Assembly: GCA_020853135.1 (NCBI GenBank)
Contig: JADYZO010000114.1
Location: 1 to 56,015 of the forward strand
Length of the DNA: 56,015 nucleotides
Reading direction: 5' to 3'
Source: Gammaproteobacteria bacterium
GTDB taxonomy: Bacteria > Pseudomonadota > Gammaproteobacteria > Steroidobacterales > GCA-2729495
Shown: positions 46,029-56,015 of the stretch, piece by piece
Layout: each line of letters begins with the position of its first letter
Numbering within the stretch: the stretch's first letter is position 1
Program-made: the position numbers and the translations under genes
The notes under the pieces: model-generated
Told to the model about the DNA's origin: nothing
Database searches by the model: none
The model's input: the letters and a program-made list of their open reading frames with translations, nothing else

Positions 46029-47531
46029 TTGACCCCCCCCGCCATCCAGCCGAAGCCTTTCCTGCGATGGACCGCAAAGGCATCTGCAGCCGTGCTGCTC
46101 TGCGGCTGCGCAGCCGGCCCCGACTTCCATGAACCCCCGCCCCCCGGCGCCGACCGCTACACGGTCGATCCACTGCCACCGGCCACGGTGCCGGCCGCTG
46201 CCGGTGGCGCTGATGCGCAACGCTTCGTCGACGGAAAGGACGTGCCATCCGACTGGTGGACCACGTTCGACAACGCGGAAATCAGCCGTCGCGTGCAGCT
46301 GGCACTGCAGCACAGCCCGACGATCGCCGCGGCCGACGCCGCACTCCGGCAGGCCGAGGAGATTGCCAGGGCTGCACAGGGCACCCTGCTGCCATCGCTC
46401 GATGCCAACCTGGGCGTGACCCGCTCCAGGATGTCCGGCGCCCGGTCTGCAGGCGGCGGCGCGGCACTGGCTCCCTACACGGTCTACAACGCCGGCGTCA
46501 GCGTCAGCTACGCATTCGACTTCTCCGGCGGCCTGCGCCGTGGCGTGGAAGCCCGGCAGGCGCAGGCTGACGTGCAGCGCGCGCAGCTCGACGCCACCTG
46601 GCTCGCCCTGGCGGCCAACGTCGTGACCGCATCGGTGCAGGAGGCTTCGCTGCGCGAGCAGGCCAGCGCGACACGCGCCATCATCGCCGCACTGGCGCAG
46701 CAGCTCGACATCGCGGAACGGCAACAGGCCATCGGGGCCCGCTCGCTCACCGATACCCTGGCCGTGCGCGCCCGGCTGACGGCCACGCAGGCCACGCTGC
46801 CGACGCTGGAGAAGCAGCTGGCGGCAACCCGCAACCAGCTGGCGACCTATCTCGGCTCGACGCCGGCACAATCCGGCCTGCAGGCGGTGACGCTCGCGCA
46901 GGTCATGCTGCCTGCCGACATCCCGGTCACCCTGCCGTCGAAGCTGGCCGCCCAGCGCCCCGACATCCGCGCGGCCTCGGCGCAATTGCACAGCGCCACG
47001 GCACTCGCCGGTGTTGCAACCGCCGCCATGCTGCCGCAAGTCACGCTCAACGGCAGCCTTGGCAGCGAGGCCTTGAGCATGTCCGGCCTGTTTGGGACGG
47101 GCAGCGGCGCCTGGTCGCTCGGCCTCGGCCTGGTCCAGCCCCTGGTGCATGGCGGGCAGCTGCTGCATCAGCGGCGCGCTGCCGAGGCGGCCGTGGATGC
47201 GGCCGCGGCCAACTGGCAGCAGACCGTCCTGCTCGCGTTCCAGAACGTGGCCGATGCCCTGCAGGCACTCGAATACGACGCGCAGTTGCTGGGTTCGCAA
47301 ACCATCGCCGGGCAGGATGCCAGCACCCTGCTGTCGCTCACGCAGGCGCGCTTTCGCACCGGGGCGGCGAGCTACCTGGACCTCCTCGGCGCCGAGCAGC
47401 AGTACGAACAGGCGCGTATCGCGCTGATCCAGGCACGCGCCGCCCGGCTGGCCGACACCGCCGCACTGTATGCGGCGCTGGGCGGCGGCTGGCACGGCGA
47501 AACCACGGCTGCCGCCGGGCCGGGCCGCTGA
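46029..47531 (+). CDS. NodT/OprM-family outer-membrane efflux lipoprotein
   Basis: This outer-membrane factor of about 500 residues is for the RND pump encoded downstream. The lipobox LLCGC and the mature start CAAGPDFHEPPPP are typical of OprM/NodT proteins. Two efflux repeats follow (DWWTTFDNAEISRRVQLAL, then RPDIRAASAQLHSATALAGV in the middle). The start is uncertain: TTG at 46029 gives a normal lipoprotein signal, while the ATG at 45936 adds 31 residues. A run of eight C follows the TTG. The adaptor and pump genes follow on the same strand. Confidence 0.83.
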   Translation: MTPPAIQPKPFLRWTAKASAAVLLCGCAAGPDFHEPPPPGADRYTVDPLPPATVPAAAGGADAQRFVDGKDVPSDWWTTFDNAEISRRVQLALQHSPTIAAADAALRQAEEIARAAQGTLLPSLDANLGVTRSRMSGARSAGGGAALAPYTVYNAGVSVSYAFDFSGGLRRGVEARQAQADVQRAQLDATWLALAANVVTASVQEASLREQASATRAIIAALAQQLDIAERQQAIGARSLTDTLAVRARLTATQATLPTLEKQLAATRNQLATYLGSTPAQSGLQAVTLAQVMLPADIPVTLPSKLAAQRPDIRAASAQLHSATALAGVATAAMLPQVTLNGSLGSEALSMSGLFGTGSGAWSLGLGLVQPLVHGGQLLHQRRAAEAAVDAAAANWQQTVLLAFQNVADALQALEYDAQLLGSQTIAGQDASTLLSLTQARFRTGAASYLDLLGAEQQYEQARIALIQARAARLADTAALYAALGGGWHGETTAAAGPGR

Positions 47532-47590
47532 CCCTTCCGGACCAGGCCGCAGCAGAGCCCTCCAGAGCCCAACCAACCCACCCTGCCCGC

Positions 47591-48817
47591 ATGAACGCAC
47601 ACCCAGCCCATGCCCCACCCCGGTTGCGCAAGCGCCTGCTCCTCGTCACGGGAGCAGTGGCCGCGCTGTTCGCCCTGCTGATCGGCTTCAACACCTTCAA
47701 GGGCATCATGATGGGCAAGGCCCTGCAAGCCATGGCCAGCCCACCCCAGACGGTCAGCGCAATGACCGCGGGCTATCAGGACTGGCAGCCGAAGATCGAG
47801 GCCGTCGGCAACATCCGCGCGGTGCGCGGTACCGACCTGGCATTCGACGCCGCCGGCCTGGTGGCCAAGGTCTGGGTGAAATCCGGCGCCGACGTGCGCG
47901 AAGGCGACGTGCTCATCAGCCTCATCGACACCGATGACCGCGCCACGCTCGAGGCGCTGGAGGCCACCGCGCGGCTCGCCGCATTGACCGTGGAACGCTC
48001 ACGCGGGCAGCTGGCGGTGCAGGCCATCAGCCAGGCCCAGTACGACAGCGACCTGGCCGACCAGCAGGGTGCGCGGGCACGCGCCAACGCACAGGCTGCG
48101 CTGGTCGCCAGGAAGACGCTGCGCGCCCCGTTTGCCGGGCGCATCGGCATCATCACCGTGAGTCCCGGCCAGTACATCAGCACCGGCACGGCCGTGGCAA
48201 CGCTGCAGCAGCTCGACCCGGTCTACGTCGACTTCACCGTGCCGCAGCGGTCGCTCGAGCTGATGCGTCCCGGCAGCCAGGTGGGAGTCCGCAGCGACGC
48301 CTACCCGGAGCGGACGTTCACCGGAAGGATATCGGCCACCGACCCCAGGATCGACCTGGCCACCCGCAATGTCCGCGTCGAGGCGCTGATCCACAACCCC
48401 GGGAACCTGCTGGTGCCCGGCATGTTCACCCGGGTCGCGGTGGAGTCCGGCCAGGAGCGCCGCTACCTGACGCTGCCGCAGACCGCGGTCGCCTACGCCC
48501 CGTATGGCGACACCGTCTTCGTCGTGCACGAGGGCGTCCCGCCTGGCCGTGGCGACAACGCCGGGTCCGCCACGGCACAGCGCCCGCCAGCTCCGGGTGG
48601 TACGACGCAACGCGCCGACCGGCCGCTGTACGTGCAGCAGGTCGTGGTCAAGCTCGGCTCGACGCGTGGCGACCAGGTGGCCATCCTCTCGGGCATCCAC
48701 GCAGGTGACCTGGTCGTCACCAGCGGCCAGCTGAAGCTGAAAAACGACACACCGGTCAGGATCAGCGACCAGGTGCAGCCGTCCTTCTCGGCAGACCCGC
48801 GACCGGTGGAGCAGTGA
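47591..48817 (+). CDS. RND efflux periplasmic adaptor
   Basis: This 408-residue membrane fusion protein has an N-terminal membrane anchor (about 17-38). Its barrel-sandwich region contains AAGLVAKVWVKSGADVREGD and a short helical hairpin. The RAPFAGRIGIITVSPGQYIS motif and a beta-barrel domain (about 215-300) follow. It would link the pump at 48858 with the outer-membrane factor at 46029. No repressor gene of TetR type is adjacent, so control is not evident. Spacing to both neighbours is short. Confidence 0.9.
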   Translation: MNAHPAHAPPRLRKRLLLVTGAVAALFALLIGFNTFKGIMMGKALQAMASPPQTVSAMTAGYQDWQPKIEAVGNIRAVRGTDLAFDAAGLVAKVWVKSGADVREGDVLISLIDTDDRATLEALEATARLAALTVERSRGQLAVQAISQAQYDSDLADQQGARARANAQAALVARKTLRAPFAGRIGIITVSPGQYISTGTAVATLQQLDPVYVDFTVPQRSLELMRPGSQVGVRSDAYPERTFTGRISATDPRIDLATRNVRVEALIHNPGNLLVPGMFTRVAVESGQERRYLTLPQTAVAYAPYGDTVFVVHEGVPPGRGDNAGSATAQRPPAPGGTTQRADRPLYVQQVVVKLGSTRGDQVAILSGIHAGDLVVTSGQLKLKNDTPVRISDQVQPSFSADPRPVEQ

Positions 48818-48857
48818 GGCGGCCAGCGCGCCCCCTGGATCCCGGCAGGATGCAGCC

Positions 48858-51800
48858 GTGAAATTCACCGACCTGTTCATCAGCCGCCCGGTGCTGGCGA
48901 CCACCATCAGCCTGCTGATCCTGGTGCTCGGCCTGCGCGCGGTGTCCTCGCTGCCCGTGCGGGAATATCCGAAGACCGAGAACGCCACCATTACGGTGCA
49001 GACCGTCTATTTCGGTGCGGACGCCCAGACGATGGCGGGATTCATCACCCAGCCGCTGGAGCAGGCCATTGCCCAGGCCCAGGGCATCGACTACATGACC
49101 TCGGCCAATACGCCGGGCATCTCGCTGATCACCGCCACCCTGCGCCTCAACTACGACGGCAACCGCGCACTCGCCGAGGTCTCCGCGCTGGTCAACTCTG
49201 TGAAGAGCCGCCTGCCCCCGGCTGCCCAGGAACCGGTGATCACCCTGCAGACCGGTGAGCAGATCGCCTCCATGTACCTGAGCTTCTCCTCGGCGACCCT
49301 GCCATCCAACCAGATCACCGACTACCTGACCCGCATCGTGCAGCCGCAGCTCAATGCGGTCGAGGGGGTGCGCAGCGCCGGGATCCTCGGCGCACGCACC
49401 TTCGCGCTGCGCGCGTGGCTGGATCCGGCGCGCATGGCCGCGCACGGCCTCACCGCCAGCGACGTCAATGCCGCCCTTGCCGCCAACAACTACCTCTCGG
49501 CGATCGGCACCACGAAGGGCCAGATGGTCAGCGTCAACCTGACGGCGGCCACCGACCTGCACACGGCCGGCGAATTCGCCGACCTGGTGGTACGGGCCAA
49601 TGGCGCCGACATCGTCCGCCTCGGGGACGTCGCGGACGTGACCCTCGGCGCGGAGGACTACAACTCGGACTTCACGGCCGATGGCCAGCCCACCGTCGGC
49701 ATCGGCATCAGTGCCGCTCCCGATGCCAACGTGCTGGACGTGATCGCCCGGGTGCGCAAGCTGTTCCCGCAGATCCAGGCGCAGCTGCCCGCCAGCCTGA
49801 CGGGCACCATCAACTACGACGCCACCGAGTTCATCCGCGCATCGATCAGGGAAGTCATGAAGACCCTGATCGAGACGCTGTTGATCGTGACCGCGGTCAT
49901 CTTCCTGTTCCTCGGCACGATGCGCTCGGTGCTGGTGCCGGTGCTGGCCATGCCGCTGTCCCTGGTCGGCGCATTCGTGGTGATGCTGGCGCTGGGTTAC
50001 TCGATCAACCTGCTGACGCTGCTGGCCCTCGTGCTGGCAATCGGCCTCGTGGTGGATGATGCGATCATCGTGGTCGAGAACGTCGACCGGCACATGCACG
50101 AAGGCCTGCCGCCGCTCAAGGCAGCCGTGCTCGCGGCGCGTGAACTGGCTTCGCCGATCATCGCCATGACCATCGTGCTGATCGCGGTGTACGTGCCCGT
50201 CGGCTTCGCCGGCGGCCTCACCGGCGCGCTGTTCACCGAGTTCGCCTTCACCCTCGCCGGAGCCGTGACGATCTCCGCCATCGTCGCGCTGACGCTCTCG
50301 CCGATGCTCTGCTCGCGGATGCTGCGCACCACCAGCCGGCAGGGCCCGTTTGTCCAGCGCCTGGACCGCGGCTCCGACTGGCTGCGGGACCACTACCGCC
50401 GCCTGCTGCACGGCTCGCTGGACACCTGGGTGGTCGGCCTGGTTTTCGGGGTACTCATCCTCGCCGGCAACGCCTACCTGTTCCGGACGGCCAAGTCCGA
50501 GCTGGCGCCCCAGGAAGACCAGGGCATCGTGCTGGTGCAGGCCAACGGCCCGCCCAACGCCACCATCACGCAGATGGACCTGTATTCACGGCAGGTCCTC
50601 GACATCGCGCAGGCCCTGCCGGAGCGCACGCACATCTTCCAGTTCACCGGCATGGGCGCGGTCAACCAGGGCTTTGCCGGCATCCTGCTCACGCCCTGGG
50701 GGGATCGCAGCCGCAGCGCCATGCAAATCCAGCAGGACCTGCAGAACCAGCTCAACGGGATCGCGGGGGCGCGGATGGCGGCATTCCAGTTCCCGGCGCT
50801 CCCCGGGGCATTCGGCCTGCCGGTGCAGTTCGCCATCAAGACCACCGAGCCGCTGGAGAACCTCGACGAGGTGGCGCAGCAGGTGCTGGCGCGGGCGGCC
50901 GCCTCGGGCATGTTCTTCTTCGTCGATTCCGACCTCAAGATCGACCAGCCGCAGGCCACCGTGACCCTCGACCGCGACAAGGTCGCGGCACTGGGCCTGA
51001 CCCAGCAGGCCATCGGTGCAGCCCTGTCAGCGGCCCTGGGCGGCAACTACGTCAACTACTTCTCGATGTCGGGGCGCGCGTATCGCGTGATGTCGCAGGT
51101 TTCCCAGGAGCACCGCCTGAACCCGGCGCAGCTCGACGGCTACTACATCAGGACCCCTGCCGGGGACATGATCCCCGCCTCGACCGTCGCCACACTGACC
51201 TACCAGACGGTGCCGGAGTCGATCCGTCGCTTCCAGCAGCTGAATGCCGCAACCATTTCCGGCGTGATCGCCCCCGGCGTGCCGCTCGGCCAGGCGCTCG
51301 GCTTCATGCAGGATGCGCTGCGGCAGGCTGCGCCCACGGGCTACACGGCCGACTATGCGGGTGAATCCCGGCAGTTCCTGCAGGAATCCGGCGGGTTCCT
51401 GGTCACCCTGCTGTTTGCGGTGATCATCGTGTACCTGGCGCTGTCGGCGCAGTTCGAGAGCTTCCGCGATCCGCTGGTGATCCTGGTGTCGGTGCCGATG
51501 GCCACCTTCGGCGCACTTCTGTTCATCAACCTCGGGCTGTCGACCCTGAACATCTACACGGAGGTCGGCCTGGTGACGCTGATCGGGCTGATCAGCAAGC
51601 ACGGCATCCTGATGGTGGAATTCGCCAACGACGCGCAGCGGCTGCGCGGGCTGACCAAGCGCGAGGCCATCGAGGAAGCCGCCACCGTGCGCCTGCGGCC
51701 GATCCTGATGACCACCCTTGCCATGGTGCTCGGCGTGGTGCCGCTGGTGGCCGCGGCGGGTGCGGGTGCGGCCGGCCGCCACGACATGGGCCTCGTGATC

Positions 51801-51896
51801 TTCACCGGCCTGTCGATCGGCACCCTGTTCACGCTCTTCGTCGTGCCGGCGGTGTACCTGGCCGTCGGGCAGGATCATCGTGCGCGGGACGTGTAG
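48858..51896 (+). CDS. HAE1-type RND multidrug efflux pump
   Basis: This 1012-residue proton-driven inner-membrane pump of the hydrophobe/amphiphile class starts [20 protein letters not shown]. The TM4 relay motif [20 protein letters not shown] has the two adjacent aspartates of drug pumps, unlike the DGA form in the CzcA at 7286. The sequence resembles the MexK/VmeI-like branch. It ends with the usual TM12 and short basic tail. Substrates cannot be predicted. It completes a tripartite operon with the two preceding genes. Confidence 0.92.
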   Translation: MKFTDLFISRPVLATTISLLILVLGLRAVSSLPVREYPKTENATITVQTVYFGADAQTMAGFITQPLEQAIAQAQGIDYMTSANTPGISLITATLRLNYDGNRALAEVSALVNSVKSRLPPAAQEPVITLQTGEQIASMYLSFSSATLPSNQITDYLTRIVQPQLNAVEGVRSAGILGARTFALRAWLDPARMAAHGLTASDVNAALAANNYLSAIGTTKGQMVSVNLTAATDLHTAGEFADLVVRANGADIVRLGDVADVTLGAEDYNSDFTADGQPTVGIGISAAPDANVLDVIARVRKLFPQIQAQLPASLTGTINYDATEFIRASIREVMKTLIETLLIVTAVIFLFLGTMRSVLVPVLAMPLSLVGAFVVMLALGYSINLLTLLALVLAIGLVVDDAIIVVENVDRHMHEGLPPLKAAVLAARELASPIIAMTIVLIAVYVPVGFAGGLTGALFTEFAFTLAGAVTISAIVALTLSPMLCSRMLRTTSRQGPFVQRLDRGSDWLRDHYRRLLHGSLDTWVVGLVFGVLILAGNAYLFRTAKSELAPQEDQGIVLVQANGPPNATITQMDLYSRQVLDIAQALPERTHIFQFTGMGAVNQGFAGILLTPWGDRSRSAMQIQQDLQNQLNGIAGARMAAFQFPALPGAFGLPVQFAIKTTEPLENLDEVAQQVLARAAASGMFFFVDSDLKIDQPQATVTLDRDKVAALGLTQQAIGAALSAALGGNYVNYFSMSGRAYRVMSQVSQEHRLNPAQLDGYYIRTPAGDMIPASTVATLTYQTVPESIRRFQQLNAATISGVIAPGVPLGQALGFMQDALRQAAPTGYTADYAGESRQFLQESGGFLVTLLFAVIIVYLALSAQFESFRDPLVILVSVPMATFGALLFINLGLSTLNIYTEVGLVTLIGLISKHGILMVEFANDAQRLRGLTKREAIEEAATVRLRPILMTTLAMVLGVVPLVAAAGAGAAGRHDMGLVIFTGLSIGTLFTLFVVPAVYLAVGQDHRARDV

Positions 51897-51930
51897 TATC
51901 CCCATCACCGCGACCGGGACGGGAAGAGCA

Positions 51931-52467
51931 ATGCAGCAGTTCGACGGCACCACCATCGTCTCCGTGCGCCGCGACGGCATGGTCGCCATCGGCGGCGACG
52001 GCCAGGTCACCATGGGCAGCACGATCATGAAGGCCAATGCCCGCAAGGTGCGCCAGCTCGCCGAAGGCAGGGTCATCGCCGGGTTCGCCGGCGGCACCGC
52101 GGATGCCTTCACGCTCTTCGAACTCTTCGAGACGAAGCTGACCCAGTACGGCAACCTGACGCGCGCAGCCATCGAGCTCGCCAAGGACTGGCGCACCGAC
52201 CGCCGGCTGCGCCGCCTGGAGGCCCTGCTCTGCGTGGCCGACGCACAGAAGTCGCTGGTCATCTCCGGCAACGGCGATGTCATCGAGCCCGAGGACGACC
52301 TCATGGCGATCGGCTCGGGCGGCCCCTTCGCCCAGGCAGCGGCGCGTGCCCTGCTCGACCACACCCGGCTCGGGGCGGCCGAGGTGGTCCGCCACGCACT
52401 GGGGATCGCCGCCGGCATCTGCATCTACACCAACCACAACATCGTCATCGAAACGCTGCCGCGCTGA
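51931..52467 (+). CDS. hslV: HslV, ATP-dependent protease subunit
   Basis: This 178-residue peptidase forms the proteolytic core of HslVU. The catalytic threonine is Thr7, in [10 protein letters not shown], so the first six residues (MQQFDG) must be removed as a short propeptide; E. coli HslV loses only Met. GDGQVT(M)[18 protein letters not shown] and [14 protein letters not shown] are all conserved. GGGAAGAG precedes the ATG. hslU follows after 27 bases. Confidence 0.95.
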   Translation: MQQFDGTTIVSVRRDGMVAIGGDGQVTMGSTIMKANARKVRQLAEGRVIAGFAGGTADAFTLFELFETKLTQYGNLTRAAIELAKDWRTDRRLRRLEALLCVADAQKSLVISGNGDVIEPEDDLMAIGSGGPFAQAAARALLDHTRLGAAEVVRHALGIAAGICIYTNHNIVIETLPR

Positions 52468-52494
52468 ACCGGCGCGTGCAGCCAGGGAACGTCC

Positions 52495-53838
<1,344 letters not shown>

Positions 53839-53923
53839 GGGCCGGCCGGCGCAGGGCGCCGGGCCAGCCGCCGCCCCGGTGCTGCTAAACTGGCAGGGTC
53901 TCCCGCCATCGCCACCGCAGCCC

Positions 53924-54667
53924 GTGCCCGACACCACCCACTTCGGCTACCAGAGCGTCCCCACCGCCGAGAAGGCCGGCCGGGTCCGGCAGGTATTCGA
54001 CTCGGTCGCCGACCGCTACGACCTGATGAACGACCTCATGTCCGGTGGCCTGCACCGGCTGTGGAAGCGCTTTGCGCTCGCCCGTACCGGCCTGCGCCCG
54101 GGGCAGGCGGCACTCGATGTGGCCGGTGGCACCGGCGACATCGCCGCGGGACTCTGCCGGCAGGTGGGCCGTGAAGGGCGGGTCGTGCTCACCGACATCA
54201 ACGCCGCCATGCTCGCCAACGGCCGGCGCCGGCTCGTGGATCGCGGCATCGCCGGCAACATCGCCTATGTCCAGGCCAATGCCGAGCAGCTGCCCTTCGC
54301 TCCGGAAAGCTTCCACTGCGTCACCATCGGCTTCGGGCTGCGCAACGTCACCGACAAGGACGCCGCTTTGCGCAGCATGGCGCAGGTGGTGCGCCCGGGC
54401 GGGCGGGTGCTGGTGCTCGAGTTCTCGAAGCCGGCCCTGCGCCTGCTCGCACCGGCCTACGACGCCTATTCGTTCAGGGTGCTGCCCTGGCTGGGCCGCA
54501 TGGTGGCCGACGACGAAGCCAGCTACCGCTACCTTGCCGAGTCGATCCGCATGCACCCGGACCAGGAGACCTTGCGCCGGATGATGGCGGCAGCCGGGCT
54601 CGAGGACTGCCACTATCACAACCTGAGTGGCGGCATCGTCGCGGTGCACGTCGGCTTGCGGTACTGA
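53924..54667 (+). CDS. ubiE: UbiE, ubiquinone/menaquinone C-methyltransferase
   Basis: This 247-residue SAM-dependent methyltransferase acts in ubiquinone synthesis. The SAM motif is [14 protein letters not shown] near residue 63. The family signatures [35 protein letters not shown] and [17 protein letters not shown] are complete. The GTG at 53924 ([11 protein letters not shown]) aligns with the E. coli N-terminus; the frame extends 15 codons upstream to another GTG. The ubiE-ubiJ-ubiB order follows, as in E. coli. Confidence 0.93.
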   Translation: MPDTTHFGYQSVPTAEKAGRVRQVFDSVADRYDLMNDLMSGGLHRLWKRFALARTGLRPGQAALDVAGGTGDIAAGLCRQVGREGRVVLTDINAAMLANGRRRLVDRGIAGNIAYVQANAEQLPFAPESFHCVTIGFGLRNVTDKDAALRSMAQVVRPGGRVLVLEFSKPALRLLAPAYDAYSFRVLPWLGRMVADDEASYRYLAESIRMHPDQETLRRMMAAAGLEDCHYHNLSGGIVAVHVGLRY

Positions 54668-54681
54668 GGGCGGCGCTGACC

Positions 54682-55290
54682 ATGCTGCCCGAGATGTTCC
54701 TGCGTCCCTTCGGGTTGCTGCTCAATCACGGCCTCGCACGGTCCACCAGCGCACAGGCCGTTGCCCGCGAACTGGAGGGCCGGATCCTCGGCCTCACGGT
54801 CGAGGGCACGCCCATCGACCTGCGCCTGAGGGTCGCCGGCGGCGGCATCAGCATCACGCTGCCCGATGGCGCCGCGCCGGACGCCACGCTGGGCGGCACG
54901 CTCCTCGGCCTGGGCCGGCTGTTGCGCGGTGATCCCCAGGCCGCCATCCGCGAGGGTGCGGTGCGCATGGGTGGGGACACCGGGATCGCGGGGCGCTTCC
55001 GCGACCTGCTGCGCTTCGCCGCCCCGGACCTGGAGGAGGAACTGGGCCGGCTGGTGGGTGACCCCCTGGCACGCCATGCCGGCGATGCCGCACGTGCCCT
55101 GGGCGGGTGGGGCGCTGCCGCCAGGCGGGATCTGCTCGACCGCACGTCGGACTACCTGCAGAACACAACGCGCATGGTGCCCACGACGGTTGAACTCACG
55201 GAGTTCGCCCGTGCGGTCGACACCCTGGTGGATGACGTGGCCCGCGCCGAGGCGCGGGTTGCCCGGCTGGAGGAGGACAGGCGCCGTTGA
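54682..55290 (+). CDS. ubiJ: UbiJ, SCP2-domain ubiquinone factor
   Basis: This 202-residue protein has an SCP2 lipid-binding domain (about 18-115) and a helical C-terminus. It begins MLPEMFLRPFGLLLNHGLAR. UbiJ binds hydrophobic ubiquinone intermediates and works with UbiK, whose gene is at 36813. It lies between ubiE and ubiB as in other gammaproteobacteria. The SCP2 sequence is divergent, which is usual for this family. Confidence 0.88.
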   Translation: MLPEMFLRPFGLLLNHGLARSTSAQAVARELEGRILGLTVEGTPIDLRLRVAGGGISITLPDGAAPDATLGGTLLGLGRLLRGDPQAAIREGAVRMGGDTGIAGRFRDLLRFAAPDLEEELGRLVGDPLARHAGDAARALGGWGAAARRDLLDRTSDYLQNTTRMVPTTVELTEFARAVDTLVDDVARAEARVARLEEDRRR

Positions 55291-55297
55291 CGGCAAC

Positions 55298-56015
55298 ATG
55301 ATCATGCCGCGCCTTCGCCTCATCCTCCGCCTCCTCGTCATCCAGCGCGTGCTGTTCCGGCACGGGCTCGACGAGTTCATCGTGCAGATCCACCTGTTCC
55401 GGCCCTTCCGCTTCCTGCTCTACCTCTGGCCCTTCTACTGGCTGGGGCGCGACACCAGCCAGCCGCGCGGGGTGCGCCTGCGCGAAGCGCTGCAGGAGCT
55501 GGGGCCGATCTACGTGAAGTTCGGCCAGTCGGTGTCCACCCGCCAGGACCTGCTGCCCGCGGACATCGGCGTGGAGCTGGCGAAGCTGCAGGACCAGGTG
55601 CCGCCCTTCCCTCCGGAGCAGGCGCTGGCCGAGGTGGCGCGCGCCTACGGCCGACCGGCAGGCGAGGTCTTCGCGAGCTTCGAGGAGCAGGCGCTGGCCG
55701 CCGCCTCCATTGCCCAGGTGCATGCGGCGCGGCTGCCGGGCGGCGAGGATGTGGTGGTGAAGATCCTGCGCCCGCGGGTGCGCGAGCAGGTGGAGCAGGA
55801 CCTGGAGGTGCTCTACGCCGTGGCGAGGCTCGCCGGGCGCTGGTGGCGCGACAGCCGCCGGCTGCGGCCGGTGGAACTCGTGGCGGAATACGAGAAGACC
55901 ATCCTCAACGAACTCGACCTGATGCGCGAGACGGCCAACGCCGCGCAGCTGCGCCGCAACTTCGAGGGCGACCCCAAGCTGTACGTGCCGCAGGTGTACT
56001 GGGACTACTGCCGGC
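55298..56015 (+). CDS. ubiB: UbiB, atypical kinase for ubiquinone synthesis, partial
   Basis: The first 239 codons of ubiB are present; the gene runs off the window. Family marks are GPIYVKFGQSVSTRQDLLP (the KxGQ motif), an Ala-rich loop AAASIAQVHAA in place of the usual glycine-rich loop, and the lysine in VVVKILRP. The ATG at 55298 follows ubiJ by seven bases; a second ATG at 55304 is equally possible. The product is a membrane-anchored ATPase/kinase-like protein needed for coenzyme Q. Confidence 0.92.
   Translation, partial: MIMPRLRLILRLLVIQRVLFRHGLDEFIVQIHLFRPFRFLLYLWPFYWLGRDTSQPRGVRLREALQELGPIYVKFGQSVSTRQDLLPADIGVELAKLQDQVPPFPPEQALAEVARAYGRPAGEVFASFEEQALAAASIAQVHAARLPGGEDVVVKILRPRVREQVEQDLEVLYAVARLAGRWWRDSRRLRPVELVAEYEKTILNELDLMRETANAAQLRRNFEGDPKLYVPQVYWDYCR

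Noticed and set aside
48762-50411. Long antisense open frame of 549 codons opposite the RND pump gene
   Set aside because: High-GC third-position bias opens the antisense frame; the plus-strand gene is a complete RND pump with all motifs. The same applies to long antisense frames over hslU, trbE, comM and the outer-membrane factor.

Overview
The window is high-GC DNA from a gammaproteobacterium. Ubiquinone genes (ubiK, ubiE, ubiJ, ubiB), hslVU, dapF-DUF484-xerC, hemX/hemY, an AlgZ/AlgR-type two-component pair, comM and a torF-glnK-amtB operon all fit Xanthomonadales, Steroidobacterales or Nevskiales relatives. The sequence alone does not settle the genus.

Positions 1 to about 30.4 kb are most of an integrative and conjugative element of the Tn4371 family. 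The order is typical: C-terminus of ParA, a small partition-type protein, DUF2840, TraF peptidase, a small ORF containing a likely oriT, and a VirD2/DUF3363 relaxase. A heavy-metal cargo follows (4.1-14.4 kb). After it come LysR, EexN, TraG/VirD4, a CopG-type protein and trbBCDEJLFGI, with DUF2274 last. The integrase end lies left of the window.

The metal cargo reads as one inducible unit. A MerR-type operator/promoter at 4288-4319 precedes a small CzcI-like protein, czcCBA, a PII-like protein, a CadR/PbrR regulator and a P1B-4 ATPase. A membrane-anchored DUF411 homologue that has lost all its cysteines follows.

A second cargo interrupts the right end. On the minus strand, a yybP-ykoY manganese riboswitch controls a small ORF and a TMEM165/GDT1-family Mn exporter. 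The module lies between two copies of the trbI-tail/DUF2274 segment, and the second copy is frameshifted. Next come an unrecognised overlapping two-gene unit with its own terminator, an intact tRNA-Arg(CCG), and a 40-bp exact copy of that tRNA's 5' half joined to a decayed 3' half.

From 30.7 kb onward the DNA looks like core chromosome. It holds a Crp/Fnr regulator, algR/algZ, a DUF4124 protein, and amtB-glnK-torF behind a good sigma-54 promoter. These are followed by ubiK-comM, an EamA transporter, hemX-hemY, an orphan ParA, dapF-DUF484-xerC, a periplasmic CX6C-repeat protein, a tripartite RND efflux operon, hslVU, and ubiE-ubiJ-ubiB, with ubiB cut by the window end.

The most interesting points are the riboswitch-controlled Mn exporter carried in a duplicated ICE end, the cysteine-free DUF411 protein, the unknown gene pair beside the tRNA, the tRNA/attachment-site architecture, the inverted-repeat cluster proposed as oriT, and the CX6C-repeat protein.
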